Source: CAUZIB01 sp963663925
GTDB taxonomy: Bacteria; Acidobacteriota; Vicinamibacteria; Vicinamibacterales; UBA8438
Direction of reading: 5' to 3'
Assembly: GCA_965237405.1 (NCBI GenBank)
Contig: OZ250139.1
Coordinates: 3,038,001-3,102,000 of the forward strand
Length of the DNA: 64,000 bases
This document shows, piece after piece, positions 18,684 through 28,016 of the stretch (the stretch's first letter is position 1; every line of letters starts with the position of its first letter). The translations under genes and the position numbers were made by a program. The notes under the pieces were generated by a model. That model did no database searches. It was not told where the DNA came from and saw only the letters and a program-made list of their open reading frames with translations.

Positions 18684-19100
18684 ATGGTGACCACCGCTCG
18701 CTACAAGATTCAGACGGCCGGGCAAGGCGACGTTAGAGAGATCACGCGAGAGGTGACGTCAGCACTCCGAGAATCTGGACTCACCAATGGCATCGTGACG
18801 GTCGCGGTCATCGGTTCAACGGCTGCGGTCACCACGATCGAGTTCGAACCTGGCGCAGTCGCCGATCTTGAACGTCTCCTTGAGGAGTTGGCACCCCGGA
18901 ACGGTGAGTACGCGCACCACGAACGATGGGGAGACGACAACGGATCGAGCCACGTGCGCGCGGCGATACTTGGCCCATCGCTGACCGTTCCGTTCATGGG
19001 CGCAGAGCTCGCTCTGGGAACCTGGCAGCAACTGGTGCTCGTGGAGTGCGACACGCGGTCACGTATGCGAGAGGTTGTCGTTCAGCTGGTCGGCGAGTGA
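18684..19100 (+). CDS. yjbQ: YjbQ family protein (UPF0047)
   Basis: The 138-residue product matches YjbQ/UPF0047: the opening ITREVTSALRESGLTNGIVTV, the conserved acid/His block HHERWGDDNGSSHVRAAILG near residues 75-95 and the ending GTWQQLVLVECDTRSRMREV. The His, Glu, Asp and Asn of the block form the family's proposed active site; some members have thiamine-phosphate synthase-like activity. The length is typical. The M16 peptidase gene starts 4 bases after the stop, so the three genes to 21776 likely form one transcript. Confidence 0.92.
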   Translation: MVTTARYKIQTAGQGDVREITREVTSALRESGLTNGIVTVAVIGSTAAVTTIEFEPGAVADLERLLEELAPRNGEYAHHERWGDDNGSSHVRAAILGPSLTVPFMGAELALGTWQQLVLVECDTRSRMREVVVQLVGE

Positions 19101-19104
19101 CCAC

Positions 19105-20412
19105 ATGGATATCGCCTACGAGGCGTGCACGCTGGACAACGGGCTCGACGTGATCGTCCACTCCGACCACACGTGCCCGATCGTGGCGATCAATATTTGG
19201 TACCACGTTGGATCGAAGAACGAGCTTCCGGGACACACTGGGTTCGCGCACCTCTTCGAGCACTTAATGTTTGAGGGCTCGGAGCATCACAATCGCGTGT
19301 TCTTCCATCCGCTAGAGGCGGCCGGCGGCCAGTTAAACGGCTCTACGAATGCCGATCGAACGAATTACTGGGAGGTGGTGCCAACCAGCGCCGTCGACTT
19401 AGCCCTCTGGATGGAGTCCGACCGGATGGGCTTTCTGTTGCCAGCGCTGACGGGCGATCGGTTTGAGACGCAGCGTCTGGTCGTGCTCAATGAACGTCGC
19501 CAGAACTACGAGAACCGACCGTACGGTCTGGCACCGATGGCACTGATGCCGGCCCTGTTTCCTGTTGGGCATCCGTATCGCTGGACGACTATCGGGGATC
19601 CTGAGGACTTGCGCGCCGGTCGTCTCGATGACGCCCACGATTTCTTCCGAACGTACTATCATCCAGGCAACGCGTCGCTGACCCTGGCAGGCGATATCGA
19701 TTGCACGCAAGGTCTTGAGCTTGCCGATCGCTACTTTGGAGAGATTCAAGCTGGTCCGACGGTACCACCGGTTGATATCAGCGACAGTCGACCGAACCTG
19801 CCTGTCCGGCTCATGTTCGAAGACGAGGTCGAGCTTCCTCGACTTTACCTAGTCTGGCGCACGCCACGTCTCTTCGGTCTAGGAGACGCGGAACTTGATC
19901 TGCTGGCCACCGTTCTGGCGGGTGGCAAGTCGTCGCGCTTGTATCGAGAGCTCGTACACGACCGCCAGGTCGCGACCGACGTTACCGTTGCACAGGCTTC
20001 GCGCGAGGTCGCTGGGACCTTCAGCATCGTGGCGACTGCAGCGCCTGGCCACTCGCTTCGTGAGATCGAAGCGTTAATTTCTGACCAGCTTGCTCAGGTG
20101 AGCGGTGAAGCGCCGTCGGCAGACGAGCTCACACGGGCACAGGCGATGGTTGAGACCGACTTCGCCTACCGTCTCCAGACAGTCGGTGGATTTGGCGGCC
20201 GATCCGATCAGTTGAACGCCTACAACGTGTTCGTTGGCGATCCTGGATACTTCGCGTCCGACTTGAACCGGTATCTGACGATCGAACCATCTGATCTTTC
20301 GGCTGTGTGCCAGAGGTTTCTGACCGATGAATGTCGGGTCGAATTGAGCATTATCCCAGCCGGACAGCATTCCCTTGCGCTACTCGATTCCGTGCTGGCG
20401 GACGTTTCCTAA
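19105..20412 (+). CDS. M16 family zinc peptidase, catalytic subunit
   Basis: This 435-residue protein has the inverted zinc motif HLFEH (HxxEH) near residue 53 in GFAHLFEHLMFEG, with the distal Glu expected in VVLNERRQNYENRPYG. It retains the two-domain M16 layout, the second domain including LPRLYLVWRTP and LATVLAGGKSSRLYRELV. Such enzymes cleave unfolded peptides and often pair with an inactive homologue; the next gene is that partner. No signal peptide is visible, so a cytosolic location is likely. Confidence 0.93.
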   Translation: MDIAYEACTLDNGLDVIVHSDHTCPIVAINIWYHVGSKNELPGHTGFAHLFEHLMFEGSEHHNRVFFHPLEAAGGQLNGSTNADRTNYWEVVPTSAVDLALWMESDRMGFLLPALTGDRFETQRLVVLNERRQNYENRPYGLAPMALMPALFPVGHPYRWTTIGDPEDLRAGRLDDAHDFFRTYYHPGNASLTLAGDIDCTQGLELADRYFGEIQAGPTVPPVDISDSRPNLPVRLMFEDEVELPRLYLVWRTPRLFGLGDAELDLLATVLAGGKSSRLYRELVHDRQVATDVTVAQASREVAGTFSIVATAAPGHSLREIEALISDQLAQVSGEAPSADELTRAQAMVETDFAYRLQTVGGFGGRSDQLNAYNVFVGDPGYFASDLNRYLTIEPSDLSAVCQRFLTDECRVELSIIPAGQHSLALLDSVLADVS

Positions 20413-21776
20413 TGGCGGTCGATCGTACTCGCCTTCCGGTAGTTGGCGGCGAACCGGCATTTCAGTCTCCGGCGTTCCAGGAGTCGACTCTTTCGCGAGG
20501 GCCTAGAATCCTGACTGCTGCCCACTATCGGGCGCAGGTGCTCACGCTACGTCTCCTGATTCCGGTGGGATCGTCTGACGATCCTCCCGGTCAGGCGGGT
20601 CTGGCCGGTTTGACTGGTGATTTACTGGATGACGGCACTGGCGAACTCAATGATTTAGAACTTCATGAGTCGCTGATGCGCATCGGTGGACATCTTGGGA
20701 TCGAGGTGTCGAGCGACGCGACGACAATATCCCTCACCACGCTTCCACGACACATGCGGGCGGCAGCGTCCCTACTGGTTGCCGTGGTTGCACGTCCCCG
20801 GTTCGACGACGACGAGGTAGGTCGAGTCCGCGATCTTCGTCTGACACGGTTGTCGCAGATGCGACATGTGCCGTCCGCCGAAGCCGAGCGTGTCTTTCTT
20901 GAGACGGTCTACGACTCGCATCCATACGGCCACCTCACCGTGGGTTTGCCCTCAACGCTACGGAAACTGGGCCCGGCGGATGTGGTGGCATTTCACCGGC
21001 GCTGGTATGTACCATCGAACTGGACGCTCGTCGTTGCGGGCGCCGCGCCGGACGACGAAATGCGTTCAGCGGTCGAGGATGCGCTCGATGGGTTATCTTG
21101 CGTCGCTTCGTCAGAGGTCACCGCGGCGACGGTCAGAGTGCCTGAACCACCGGCGGTGGGTCGTCGCCTCGTGGTCGTCAAACGAGAGAATGCCGTGCAG
21201 TCGGAGATTCGCCTGGGTCACGCCGGTGTTGCACGACGGTCACCGGACTATCACACACTGCTAGTGCTCAATATGGTCCTCGGCGGACAGTTCGTTAGTC
21301 GCGTCAACCTAAACCTTCGCGAGGACAAGGGGTACACCTACGGGGCCTACACGGGCTTCGACGCACGTGTCGGCCGAGGACCGTTCTCTCTTCGCGCCAG
21401 CGTGCAACACGAAGCCACTGCAGATGCGATACGCGAGGGATTTCGGGAAATCGCTGAGATTCGGGGCGACCGACCAGTGACGACGTCCGAACTTGAGACG
21501 GCGCGTGCAGCCTTGACCCGCGGGTACCCGCGTAGCTTCGAGACCGCAACGCAACTGGCCCGGGCGGGTACGGCACTTGCTCTCTATGGTCTCCCGCTGG
21601 ATGAGGTGTCTCGATTCGTCGACCGTATCGCTTCCGTCGGAGCCGACGACGTGACCCGCGTCGCCGAGACCTACTTGCAGCCCGATCGTCTCGTCGGTGT
21701 GGTCGTGGGGCCGCCTGACCAAATTAATTCACGCTTGAACGATCTTGGGCTTGGGCAACCGACGCTTCGCGACTGA
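20412..21776 (+). CDS. M16 family peptidase-like partner lacking the zinc motif
   Basis: The 454-residue product follows the M16 fold (GLTGDLLDDGTGELNDLELHE, VYDSHPYGHLTVGLP, REDKGYTYGAYTGF) but has no HxxEH, so it should not bind zinc. In bacterial M16B pairs such a subunit helps to form the substrate chamber. The ATG overlaps the TAA stop of the upstream gene (TAATG), which supports translational coupling and equal dosage. The R-E-D-K-G-Y-T-Y motif is the substrate-binding R/Y pair typical of non-catalytic subunits. Confidence 0.9.
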   Translation: MAVDRTRLPVVGGEPAFQSPAFQESTLSRGPRILTAAHYRAQVLTLRLLIPVGSSDDPPGQAGLAGLTGDLLDDGTGELNDLELHESLMRIGGHLGIEVSSDATTISLTTLPRHMRAAASLLVAVVARPRFDDDEVGRVRDLRLTRLSQMRHVPSAEAERVFLETVYDSHPYGHLTVGLPSTLRKLGPADVVAFHRRWYVPSNWTLVVAGAAPDDEMRSAVEDALDGLSCVASSEVTAATVRVPEPPAVGRRLVVVKRENAVQSEIRLGHAGVARRSPDYHTLLVLNMVLGGQFVSRVNLNLREDKGYTYGAYTGFDARVGRGPFSLRASVQHEATADAIREGFREIAEIRGDRPVTTSELETARAALTRGYPRSFETATQLARAGTALALYGLPLDEVSRFVDRIASVGADDVTRVAETYLQPDRLVGVVVGPPDQINSRLNDLGLGQPTLRD

Positions 21777-21838
21777 CTGCCGCCTAGCTAGCCAGGTGCC
21801 ACGCATCAGTCATCGCTACTAACACCCGATACATGACA

Positions 21839-22849
21839 CTAGCAAAGTGTCCGCTGAAGGAAGCGTACGAGCGCATATCCGTCGAGCCAGCTGAACGGCA
21901 TGATTCCGGAGCTGTAGTGACCGCACGGCAGCACGAACAGATCGTATGGGATGCCTCGACGCTCGAAGCCGTCGATCAGTTGGCGCGACAGTCGAGGTGG
22001 GAACGACAAATCGTAGCGAGCGTAGACGAGGATTATCTGTTTCCCACGCATTCGCTCGATGTAGGGCTCGGGACTGATTGGCATCCAGAGACGTCGCAGT
22101 TGATCGAGTTCGATCGAACCGTCGAGGCCAGTACGAATGTGGGCGGTCGATAGGCCCTCCCAGACGACGTCGGCAAAGTACGGTGCCACGTGGTTAAGCG
22201 CTGCCGCCATTACGCGAGGTTCGTGGGCCGCCGTCAGCATCGCCAGGCACGAACCGAGACTAGTGCCGAGGACCCCGATCCGTTCGTAGCCCTCGCGGGC
22301 GAGCCAGTGGACCGCACGTCGGGCGTCGAGCACGGCCTGCCGGCAGACCTGGAGCGTGCGCCCGATGTTTGCGCTAACGATGTAGTCGGCGCGGTTGAGC
22401 TCGGGCGGCATTCGTCGGTCGTGGTAGGGCAGACTCAGTCGGAGGGCGTGGACACCGACGCGGGCAAGCCAACGGCACAGCGCCATGTGCCCATCCGGGG
22501 CAGCATTCCATTGAGGCAGTACGACGACCGCGGCCCGTGATTGCCGGTTGGCCGCCCGATGAAACTTCGCGTAAACCGTGTTGTTATTCGGATTAGGTGT
22601 CGTGAGTACGCTGGGAAAACTTAGCAGGTCGTCGTTGAGTCGGTACTCATCGGTCGGTGGCGTGTCAAAAAACCGATCAGTATCTCGCATGACCTGGGCT
22701 GACCAGGCGTCGATGGCTTTGCCCGGTTCGGCTATGGACGTGTCGTCCCACTTAAGCCAGTCGATACCCCAATCGAACCCGCGCACGACTCGGTCGGTCG
22801 TGATGGCGGCGAGTCGTCGCTCCCACGCGTGAAACAGGCGAGTGATCAT
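21839..22849 (-). CDS. alpha/beta-hydrolase
   Basis: The 336-residue protein is a serine hydrolase of the alpha/beta fold. The nucleophile elbow GTSLGSCLA is near residue 195, a likely acid in VYARYDLSFPP and the His in PCGHYSSGIMPFSW. The segment AAVVVLPQWNAAPDGHMALC supplies the oxyanion side. It has no signal peptide and a long N-terminal region (about 100 residues) before the core, larger than a simple esterase. It converges on the M16 pair. The substrate is unknown. Confidence 0.8.
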   Translation of the reverse strand: MITRLFHAWERRLAAITTDRVVRGFDWGIDWLKWDDTSIAEPGKAIDAWSAQVMRDTDRFFDTPPTDEYRLNDDLLSFPSVLTTPNPNNNTVYAKFHRAANRQSRAAVVVLPQWNAAPDGHMALCRWLARVGVHALRLSLPYHDRRMPPELNRADYIVSANIGRTLQVCRQAVLDARRAVHWLAREGYERIGVLGTSLGSCLAMLTAAHEPRVMAAALNHVAPYFADVVWEGLSTAHIRTGLDGSIELDQLRRLWMPISPEPYIERMRGKQIILVYARYDLSFPPRLSRQLIDGFERRGIPYDLFVLPCGHYSSGIMPFSWLDGYALVRFLQRTLC

Positions 22850-22933
22850 GCCATTCGCTGGTTGATGTGTATCGACATTTAGGGCTACCTCGCAGGCTGG
22901 CCGGGAGCGGCTACGACGAGCTTCGTCAAAATG

Positions 22934-24292
22934 TTACCAGTTCCTTACATCAGTTTCGCAACGCGACGCGACGGCGAGCAGCTCCCGCGTACATCCTCTA
23001 TCGCCGACCAGCTGCGCTCCGCATGGCAAGCCCTGTCGGGTCTCGCCGCATGGCACCGTGATCGCCGGATGGCCACTAAGATCAAACAGTTGGGTTAGGC
23101 GAAGGGTCAACTCACGGAGGTCATAGGTTGCTTCTCCGACGCGGAGGCGAGTCGTGCCCAGCGTCGGGGCTTGGATCGGTAAGGTCGGCAGGACAAGCGC
23201 ATGGCATCCTTTGATAGCCGCGTCCACTTCTTGAACAAGCAGTGTCCGCTGACGTTGTGCCTCGTGATACGTGTCAGCTGTCATCTGAAGGCCGGCCTTC
23301 AGGCGATCGCGAACGCCGGCCGTGTAGTCCTGCGGCTGAGTCTTGAGCGTCCGCGCGTGAACTTGCAAAGCTTCGTAGAGGACTGTGTGTCGGTAGATCG
23401 ACGCGATCGACTCAGCGTGAGGGATCTGCACTTCGTGGATTTCGTGCCCCGCGCGACCTAAGCGATCGATGGTGTTCTCGAACGCGCGTCGAACATCTTC
23501 GTCCAAGACATCGAGGAAGTAGTCGCGCAGGAGACCCAGTCGCATGGATGTTGGCGTGTTCGGCATCGACGACACTCGGGTGTCGAGGTAGCGATCTGCC
23601 ATGACCTCATACGCAAGCGCGACATCACCGACGGTGAGCCCAATCGGGCCAACGTGGTCCAGTGTTGCCCCAAGTGGGACTACGCCCTGGAAGCTGATCT
23701 CTCCGAAGGTTGGTTTGAGTCCGACTACGCCACATGCGGCGGCTGGGATCCGGATCGATCCTCCTGTATCGGTGCCCACCGAGATCACTGCCATACCGGC
23801 GGCTACCGAGACGGCCGATCCACTGCTGGACCCACCCGGTATCCGCCCCGGGTCAATGGGGTTTCGGGTAGGGCCGAATGCCGAGTCCTCTCCAGTCGTG
23901 CCGAACGCAAACTCGTGAAGATTACATTTACCCACGAACACCGCGCCACGAGCTCGTAGTTGAGCCAGCACTAATGCGTCAGCCGTAGCGCGGTGACCCG
24001 ATCGGACGTGCGACGCCGCGGTGGTGGGCACACCTTTAAGATCGATGATGTCCTTCACCGAGATCGGGATGCCGTGCAACGCACCCAGGTCGTGACCACG
24101 GGCGAGTTCACGGTCGGCTTCCGATGCGCGGGTACGCGCTGACTCTGCCAACACGGTGACGAACGCGTTGAGTTCCAGATCTCGCGTAGCGATGCGATCT
24201 AGGCATTCTTCGAGCAGGGCTACTGCTGTGGTCTGGCCTTTGCGTAACGCAACTGCGAGTTCAGCGATTGGACGGAGGGGTGTCAGCATCAT
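22934..24292 (-). CDS. amidase signature family enzyme
   Basis: This 452-residue protein has the Ser-cisSer-Lys triad: Lys in PISVKDIIDLKG near residue 80, the GGSSSGSA stretch near residue 155 and the nucleophile in GTDTGGSIRIPAAACG. The layout and length fit amidases close to GatA-like enzymes, hydrolysing an amide of an unknown substrate. No GatB or GatC gene is adjacent, so a free-standing amidase is more likely than a tRNA amidotransferase. It lies upstream (on the minus strand) of nothing obvious except the alpha/beta hydrolase 84 bases further. Confidence 0.9.
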   Translation of the reverse strand: MMLTPLRPIAELAVALRKGQTTAVALLEECLDRIATRDLELNAFVTVLAESARTRASEADRELARGHDLGALHGIPISVKDIIDLKGVPTTAASHVRSGHRATADALVLAQLRARGAVFVGKCNLHEFAFGTTGEDSAFGPTRNPIDPGRIPGGSSSGSAVSVAAGMAVISVGTDTGGSIRIPAAACGVVGLKPTFGEISFQGVVPLGATLDHVGPIGLTVGDVALAYEVMADRYLDTRVSSMPNTPTSMRLGLLRDYFLDVLDEDVRRAFENTIDRLGRAGHEIHEVQIPHAESIASIYRHTVLYEALQVHARTLKTQPQDYTAGVRDRLKAGLQMTADTYHEAQRQRTLLVQEVDAAIKGCHALVLPTLPIQAPTLGTTRLRVGEATYDLRELTLRLTQLFDLSGHPAITVPCGETRQGLPCGAQLVGDRGCTRELLAVASRCETDVRNW

Positions 24293-24308
24293 GCGCCGAA
24301 ACCGGACA

Positions 24309-24668
24309 CTAGATCATCGCATTGTTCCGAAACGGCTGGCCACGGCTGAATCGGATTAGGTCAAACGGATCGATATCGATCGATTCAGGTCGGCCGGTGA
24401 GAACGAACTCGGAGACCGCATACCCAACTCCAGGCGCTATCATCAATCCGTGTCCACTGAATCCAGTGGTGAAGTAGAGGTCACTCATGGAAGGGTGCTC
24501 GCCAATCAGGGGGTTGTGACCATCCGTATCTCGTAGCGCCCCGCCCATTCTTACTTCTAGCTCGATCGATTTGAGCCCCGGGAGCTGAGCGACCAGCGGC
24601 TGACGACAATCTGGCAGCCACCGGGCGTCGTCGTGCGCGAAGTTCTCACCCTGGACTGATCATGCTTC
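24309..24668 (-). pseudogene. C-terminal stub of an FAD-dependent oxidoreductase (DAO type)
   Basis: The frame reads NFAHDDARWLPDCRQPLVAQ and then GHNPLIGEHPSMSDLYFTTG and FSGHGLMIAPGVGYAVSEFV, which is the classic C-terminal FAD-binding end of DAO-family oxidoreductases. The N-terminal 250 or so residues, including the Rossmann GxGxxG, are absent: upstream on the minus strand the frame closes at once, and a 120-base stretch without coding character follows. It is a deletion remnant next to the amidase. Confidence 0.75.
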
Positions 24669-24791
24669 GTGCACGCAACGACGATCGCCTCGGGCTTGGA
24701 AAAGGTCCCATGAGTTGAGTCTGAGTAGCCCTAACCTGAGTCTTTCCCGTGAACCGTAACCTACGTCATCGTGACATCGTGTTCCATGAGC

Positions 24792-25967
24792 TCATTTGTA
24801 GAGGAGGTAGCGTTGCCGTACGTCCGAAAACTCGGCCAAGGCGTCTTCCCAAGCCGCGGCGATCGCGGTTAGCGAGCGGTTCTCGTCGATGTGCCGCCGC
24901 AATGTCTCTGTACCCGACAGGATGTCGATTGGAAGCTTCACGGTTTCGTACTCGTAGGGTGGCTGACGCCATCCAAATGAACGAGGCGTAAGCGCATAGG
25001 CCGCACGCATGATCGCGACCGCTGAAACTACAGGTTTAAACGTGTCGCGGTCCACAACGTGGAGCTGACAGCCACTGCACATTTGCCAGGCGTGCTTCTG
25101 AAAGGTTGGCTCGAAGTGAACCGGACGAAAGATAACTCCTGGTAGTGCGAGGTCGTTCAGCGTCTTGGTCAGGGCTGCTGCGTCGAGCCACGGGGCGCCG
25201 ACCAACTCGAATGGTCGTGTCGTTCCCCGGCCCTCTGAAAGCGTCGTTCCCTCGAAGAGCACCGAGCCCGGGTAAACGATAGCGCTGTCCAGCGTCGGAA
25301 GGTTCGGCGACGGCATGATCCACGGCAGGCCGGTGTCATCGAAGAACATGGATCGCGACCAGCCGGTCATAGGTACGACGTCAAGCTCGGCGGCAATCTC
25401 GAAGTGTGTATTGAAAAGATGAGCCAACTCACCAATCGTCATCCCGTGGCGCAGCGGAATAGGGAACTGTCCGACGAAGGATTCGCATCCTCCCTGCAAC
25501 ACCGGGCCCTCCACGGCGATACCACCAATCGGATTTGGTCGATCGCACACGATAACGGGCAAGCGCTGTCTCCGCGCAGCACGCAGACAGTTCGCCATCG
25601 TATAGACGTACGTGTAGACCCGTGTTCCCACATCTTGCAGATCGATCACGAGGAGGTCGAGGTCAGCCAACATCTCTGCCGTCGGCTCTCGGCTATCGCT
25701 GTAGAGCGAATACACGGGGACGTCGTACTCGGAGTGACGCCCATGCGGGGTCTCGACCATGTTGTCTTGGGCCACGGCGTGAAGGCCGTGTTGCGGTCCG
25801 AAGACTGCGGTCAGTGTTGCGTCCGAACGCGTTGCCACCCGATCGAGTGTGTGCTGAAGGTCTGCGTTCACAGATGCCGGATTGCAGACGAGGCCGACCC
25901 GTTGACCCGAGACGCGACTCGACGCGACTAGGTTGTCTGAGCCGAGGGAAACCCGTGCGCGGCTCAT
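24792..25967 (-). CDS. DUF1343 / NamZ-type exo-N-acetylmuramidase-like protein
   Basis: The 391-residue product matches the DUF1343 (NamZ) family: VGLVCNPASVNADLQHTLD, AVFGPQHGLHAVAQDNM near residue 57, LLVIDLQDVGTRVYTYVYT, CDRPNPIGGIAVEGP and MPSPNLPTLDSAIVYPG. Characterised NamZ enzymes remove N-acetylmuramic acid from the end of peptidoglycan fragments and take part in wall recycling. No signal peptide is visible. The ATG at 25967 overlaps the TGA stop of the adenine methylase upstream, so both are probably translated from one message. Confidence 0.88.
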   Translation of the reverse strand: MSRARVSLGSDNLVASSRVSGQRVGLVCNPASVNADLQHTLDRVATRSDATLTAVFGPQHGLHAVAQDNMVETPHGRHSEYDVPVYSLYSDSREPTAEMLADLDLLVIDLQDVGTRVYTYVYTMANCLRAARRQRLPVIVCDRPNPIGGIAVEGPVLQGGCESFVGQFPIPLRHGMTIGELAHLFNTHFEIAAELDVVPMTGWSRSMFFDDTGLPWIMPSPNLPTLDSAIVYPGSVLFEGTTLSEGRGTTRPFELVGAPWLDAAALTKTLNDLALPGVIFRPVHFEPTFQKHAWQMCSGCQLHVVDRDTFKPVVSAVAIMRAAYALTPRSFGWRQPPYEYETVKLPIDILSGTETLRRHIDENRSLTAIAAAWEDALAEFSDVRQRYLLYK

Positions 25968-26794
25968 CACAGGTGCAGGGTTGCTAGTACCTCGCGCGCG
26001 GGTCGTCGCTCGCCGGTACAGCTGATCATTCGTGGAGCCTCGAGGAAGGAGAGTACGAATCCGAGCTCCTCGTAGAGTGCGACGATTCGGTCAGTCGCTT
26101 GGTTGGTCAGCACCACCGGTCCAGGATGGTTCGCCAACCACTCGGCGGTTCTAACTTGCGCGGTCCAGTCGAATCCGCCGCTTGTATAGTGGGTGAAAGG
26201 CACGTCGTACGGCGGATCCGCGTAGATGAAGTCATTGGCCTGAACCGCGACTTGCTCGACGTCGGTACTCGTGAACGACCAGTTCGAAAACACGTGACGA
26301 TAGGCCGAGAAGTCGCGGAGATAGTTGATCGTTGTGTGGCGACCGAAGGGAACGTTGAACCGACCTTGTAGATTGAATCGACACAAGCCGTTGTAGCTTG
26401 TTCGGTTCAGATAGTAGAAGAGCGAGGCCGCCTCGGCGCTCGACTCGTGACCGGCATCCAGCAACGCGTTGAAGCGATTTCGGTAGGCGTAATATGTCTC
26501 GGAGTCGTTCTCTAAAGGGATCGTGATCGGCAGGCCTTCCTGTACGCGACGATAGAAGTGAATCACGTTCGGGTTCCGGTCGTTAAGGAGGGCCCGTTCG
26601 GGGCCGAGGCCGAGAGCGACTGCCAGTCCTCCACAGAATGGTTCTACGAGACGTCGGTTCCGGTGCGCTATCCATAAGGATTGGAGGTGGGGGATTTGCC
26701 ACCGCTTGCCCCCAGCCCATTTGAGGGGCGGGTTGAGTGTGGCCCGGTTGGTGCCGTCCGCGCGCGTTACCGTCTGAATGCGTTCGGTCAACAC
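25967..26794 (-). CDS. dam: Dam-family DNA adenine methylase
   Basis: This 275-residue protein has the alpha-group N6-adenine methyltransferase motifs: PPLKWAGGKRWQIPHL (motif X/I region) near residue 22, PFCGGLAVALGLG with the cofactor loop, YYLNRTSYNGLCRFN, and motif IV IYADPPYDVPFTHY near residue 190. It methylates adenine using S-adenosylmethionine; the recognition site cannot be read from sequence. No restriction endonuclease gene is adjacent, so it looks like an orphan (solitary) methylase. It is co-directional and overlapping with the NamZ gene, an odd pairing. Confidence 0.9.
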   Translation of the reverse strand: MLTERIQTVTRADGTNRATLNPPLKWAGGKRWQIPHLQSLWIAHRNRRLVEPFCGGLAVALGLGPERALLNDRNPNVIHFYRRVQEGLPITIPLENDSETYYAYRNRFNALLDAGHESSAEAASLFYYLNRTSYNGLCRFNLQGRFNVPFGRHTTINYLRDFSAYRHVFSNWSFTSTDVEQVAVQANDFIYADPPYDVPFTHYTSGGFDWTAQVRTAEWLANHPGPVVLTNQATDRIVALYEELGFVLSFLEAPRMISCTGERRPAREVLATLHL

Positions 26795-26852
26795 AGCTGC
26801 TAGAGTCTACACGGTGATCTACCGAGTGAACGCCTCAGATCGATAGGGATAC

Positions 26853-28016
26853 ATGACTGTCTCGCCGCCAGAGCTTCATCAAGAACTCCGACAGGCTGTC
26901 GGTGATCTCTGTCGCCGCTTTCCAGACACATACTGGCGGGAACTCGACGCGACGCGCGCGTACCCGGAAAACTTTGTCAAGACTTTGACTAAGGCAGGTT
27001 ATTTGGCGGCACTGATTCCCGAGGAGTACGGCGGGGCTGGCCTTGGTGTGACTGAAGCATCGATCATTCTAGAAGAAGTCAATCGAGCTGGCGGGAACGC
27101 CGGGGCATGTCACGCCCAGATGTACATCATGGGTACCTTGCTTCGACATGGTTCGGACGAGCAGAAACAGACCTACTTGCCCCGGATAGCGAATGGCGAG
27201 CTCAGATTGCAGGCATTCGGCGTCACAGAGCCCACCACCGGAACCGACACAACGCAGCTTAAGACGATGGCGGTTCGGAGCGGTGACCGCTATGTCATCA
27301 ATGGACAAAAGATCTGGATTTCTCGGGCGGAACACTCGGACCTGATGTTACTTGTGGCTCGGACGACGCCATTGGAGGACGTGGCGAAGAAGACTGATGG
27401 TTTGTCGGTCTTTCTGATCGACATCAAGAGTGCAGTCGGCCACGGTCTGACCATTCGGCCGCTTCGAACCATGATGAATCATGCCACCACCGAACTCTTC
27501 TTTGACGACCTTGAGGTTCTTGTTGAGAGCCGTGTCGGAGAGGAGGGGCACGGGTTCCGCTATCTGATCGACGGCTTGAACGCCGAGCGGATTCTCATCG
27601 CCGCCGAGTGCGTCGGGGATGGTCGATGGTTTATTGAGCGGTCGTGTGGGTATGCGAATGACCGGGTTGTCTTCAATCGTCCGATCGGGAAGAATCAGGG
27701 CATCCAGTTTCCCATTGCCCGTGCGCACGTCAATATCCAGGCGGCCGACCTGATGCGCTTCCGCGCCGCTGAGCTCTTCGACGCGGGTCGGCCCTGCGGC
27801 GGCGAAGCGAATATGGCCAAGCTGTTGGCAGCTGATGCATCGTGGGAGGCGGCCAATGTCGCAGTGCAGACGTTCGGTGGGTTTGGGTTCGCAGAGGACT
27901 ACGACGTAGAGCGGAAGTTTCGTGAGACCCGTCTGTATCAGGTCGCGCCGGTGCCGACGAATCTCATCCTGTCGTATATCGGTGAGCACATTCTCGGGCT
28001 GCCACGCTCGTTCTGA
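26853..28016 (+). CDS. acyl-CoA dehydrogenase (isovaleryl/long-chain-type active site)
   Basis: The 387-residue product has the full family signature: FGVTEPTTGTDTTQLKT near residue 126, VINGQKIWISRAEHSDL, FNRPIGKNQGIQFPIA and VQTFGGFGFAEDYDVER. The usual late Glu loop reads QVAPVPTNLIL and lacks the Glu; instead DGLNAERILIA places a Glu in the site used by isovaleryl- and long-chain-type enzymes. The C-terminus EHILGLPRSF is typical of dehydrogenases that sit beside CaiB genes. It starts the run of acyl-CoA genes to 32181; its stop overlaps the next start (TGATG). Confidence 0.92.
   Translation: MTVSPPELHQELRQAVGDLCRRFPDTYWRELDATRAYPENFVKTLTKAGYLAALIPEEYGGAGLGVTEASIILEEVNRAGGNAGACHAQMYIMGTLLRHGSDEQKQTYLPRIANGELRLQAFGVTEPTTGTDTTQLKTMAVRSGDRYVINGQKIWISRAEHSDLMLLVARTTPLEDVAKKTDGLSVFLIDIKSAVGHGLTIRPLRTMMNHATTELFFDDLEVLVESRVGEEGHGFRYLIDGLNAERILIAAECVGDGRWFIERSCGYANDRVVFNRPIGKNQGIQFPIARAHVNIQAADLMRFRAAELFDAGRPCGGEANMAKLLAADASWEAANVAVQTFGGFGFAEDYDVERKFRETRLYQVAPVPTNLILSYIGEHILGLPRSF

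Noticed and set aside
22934..24292. GatA subunit of the tRNA amidotransferase
   Set aside because: The amidase motifs fit, but no gatB or gatC is near and the wording is closer to free amidases.
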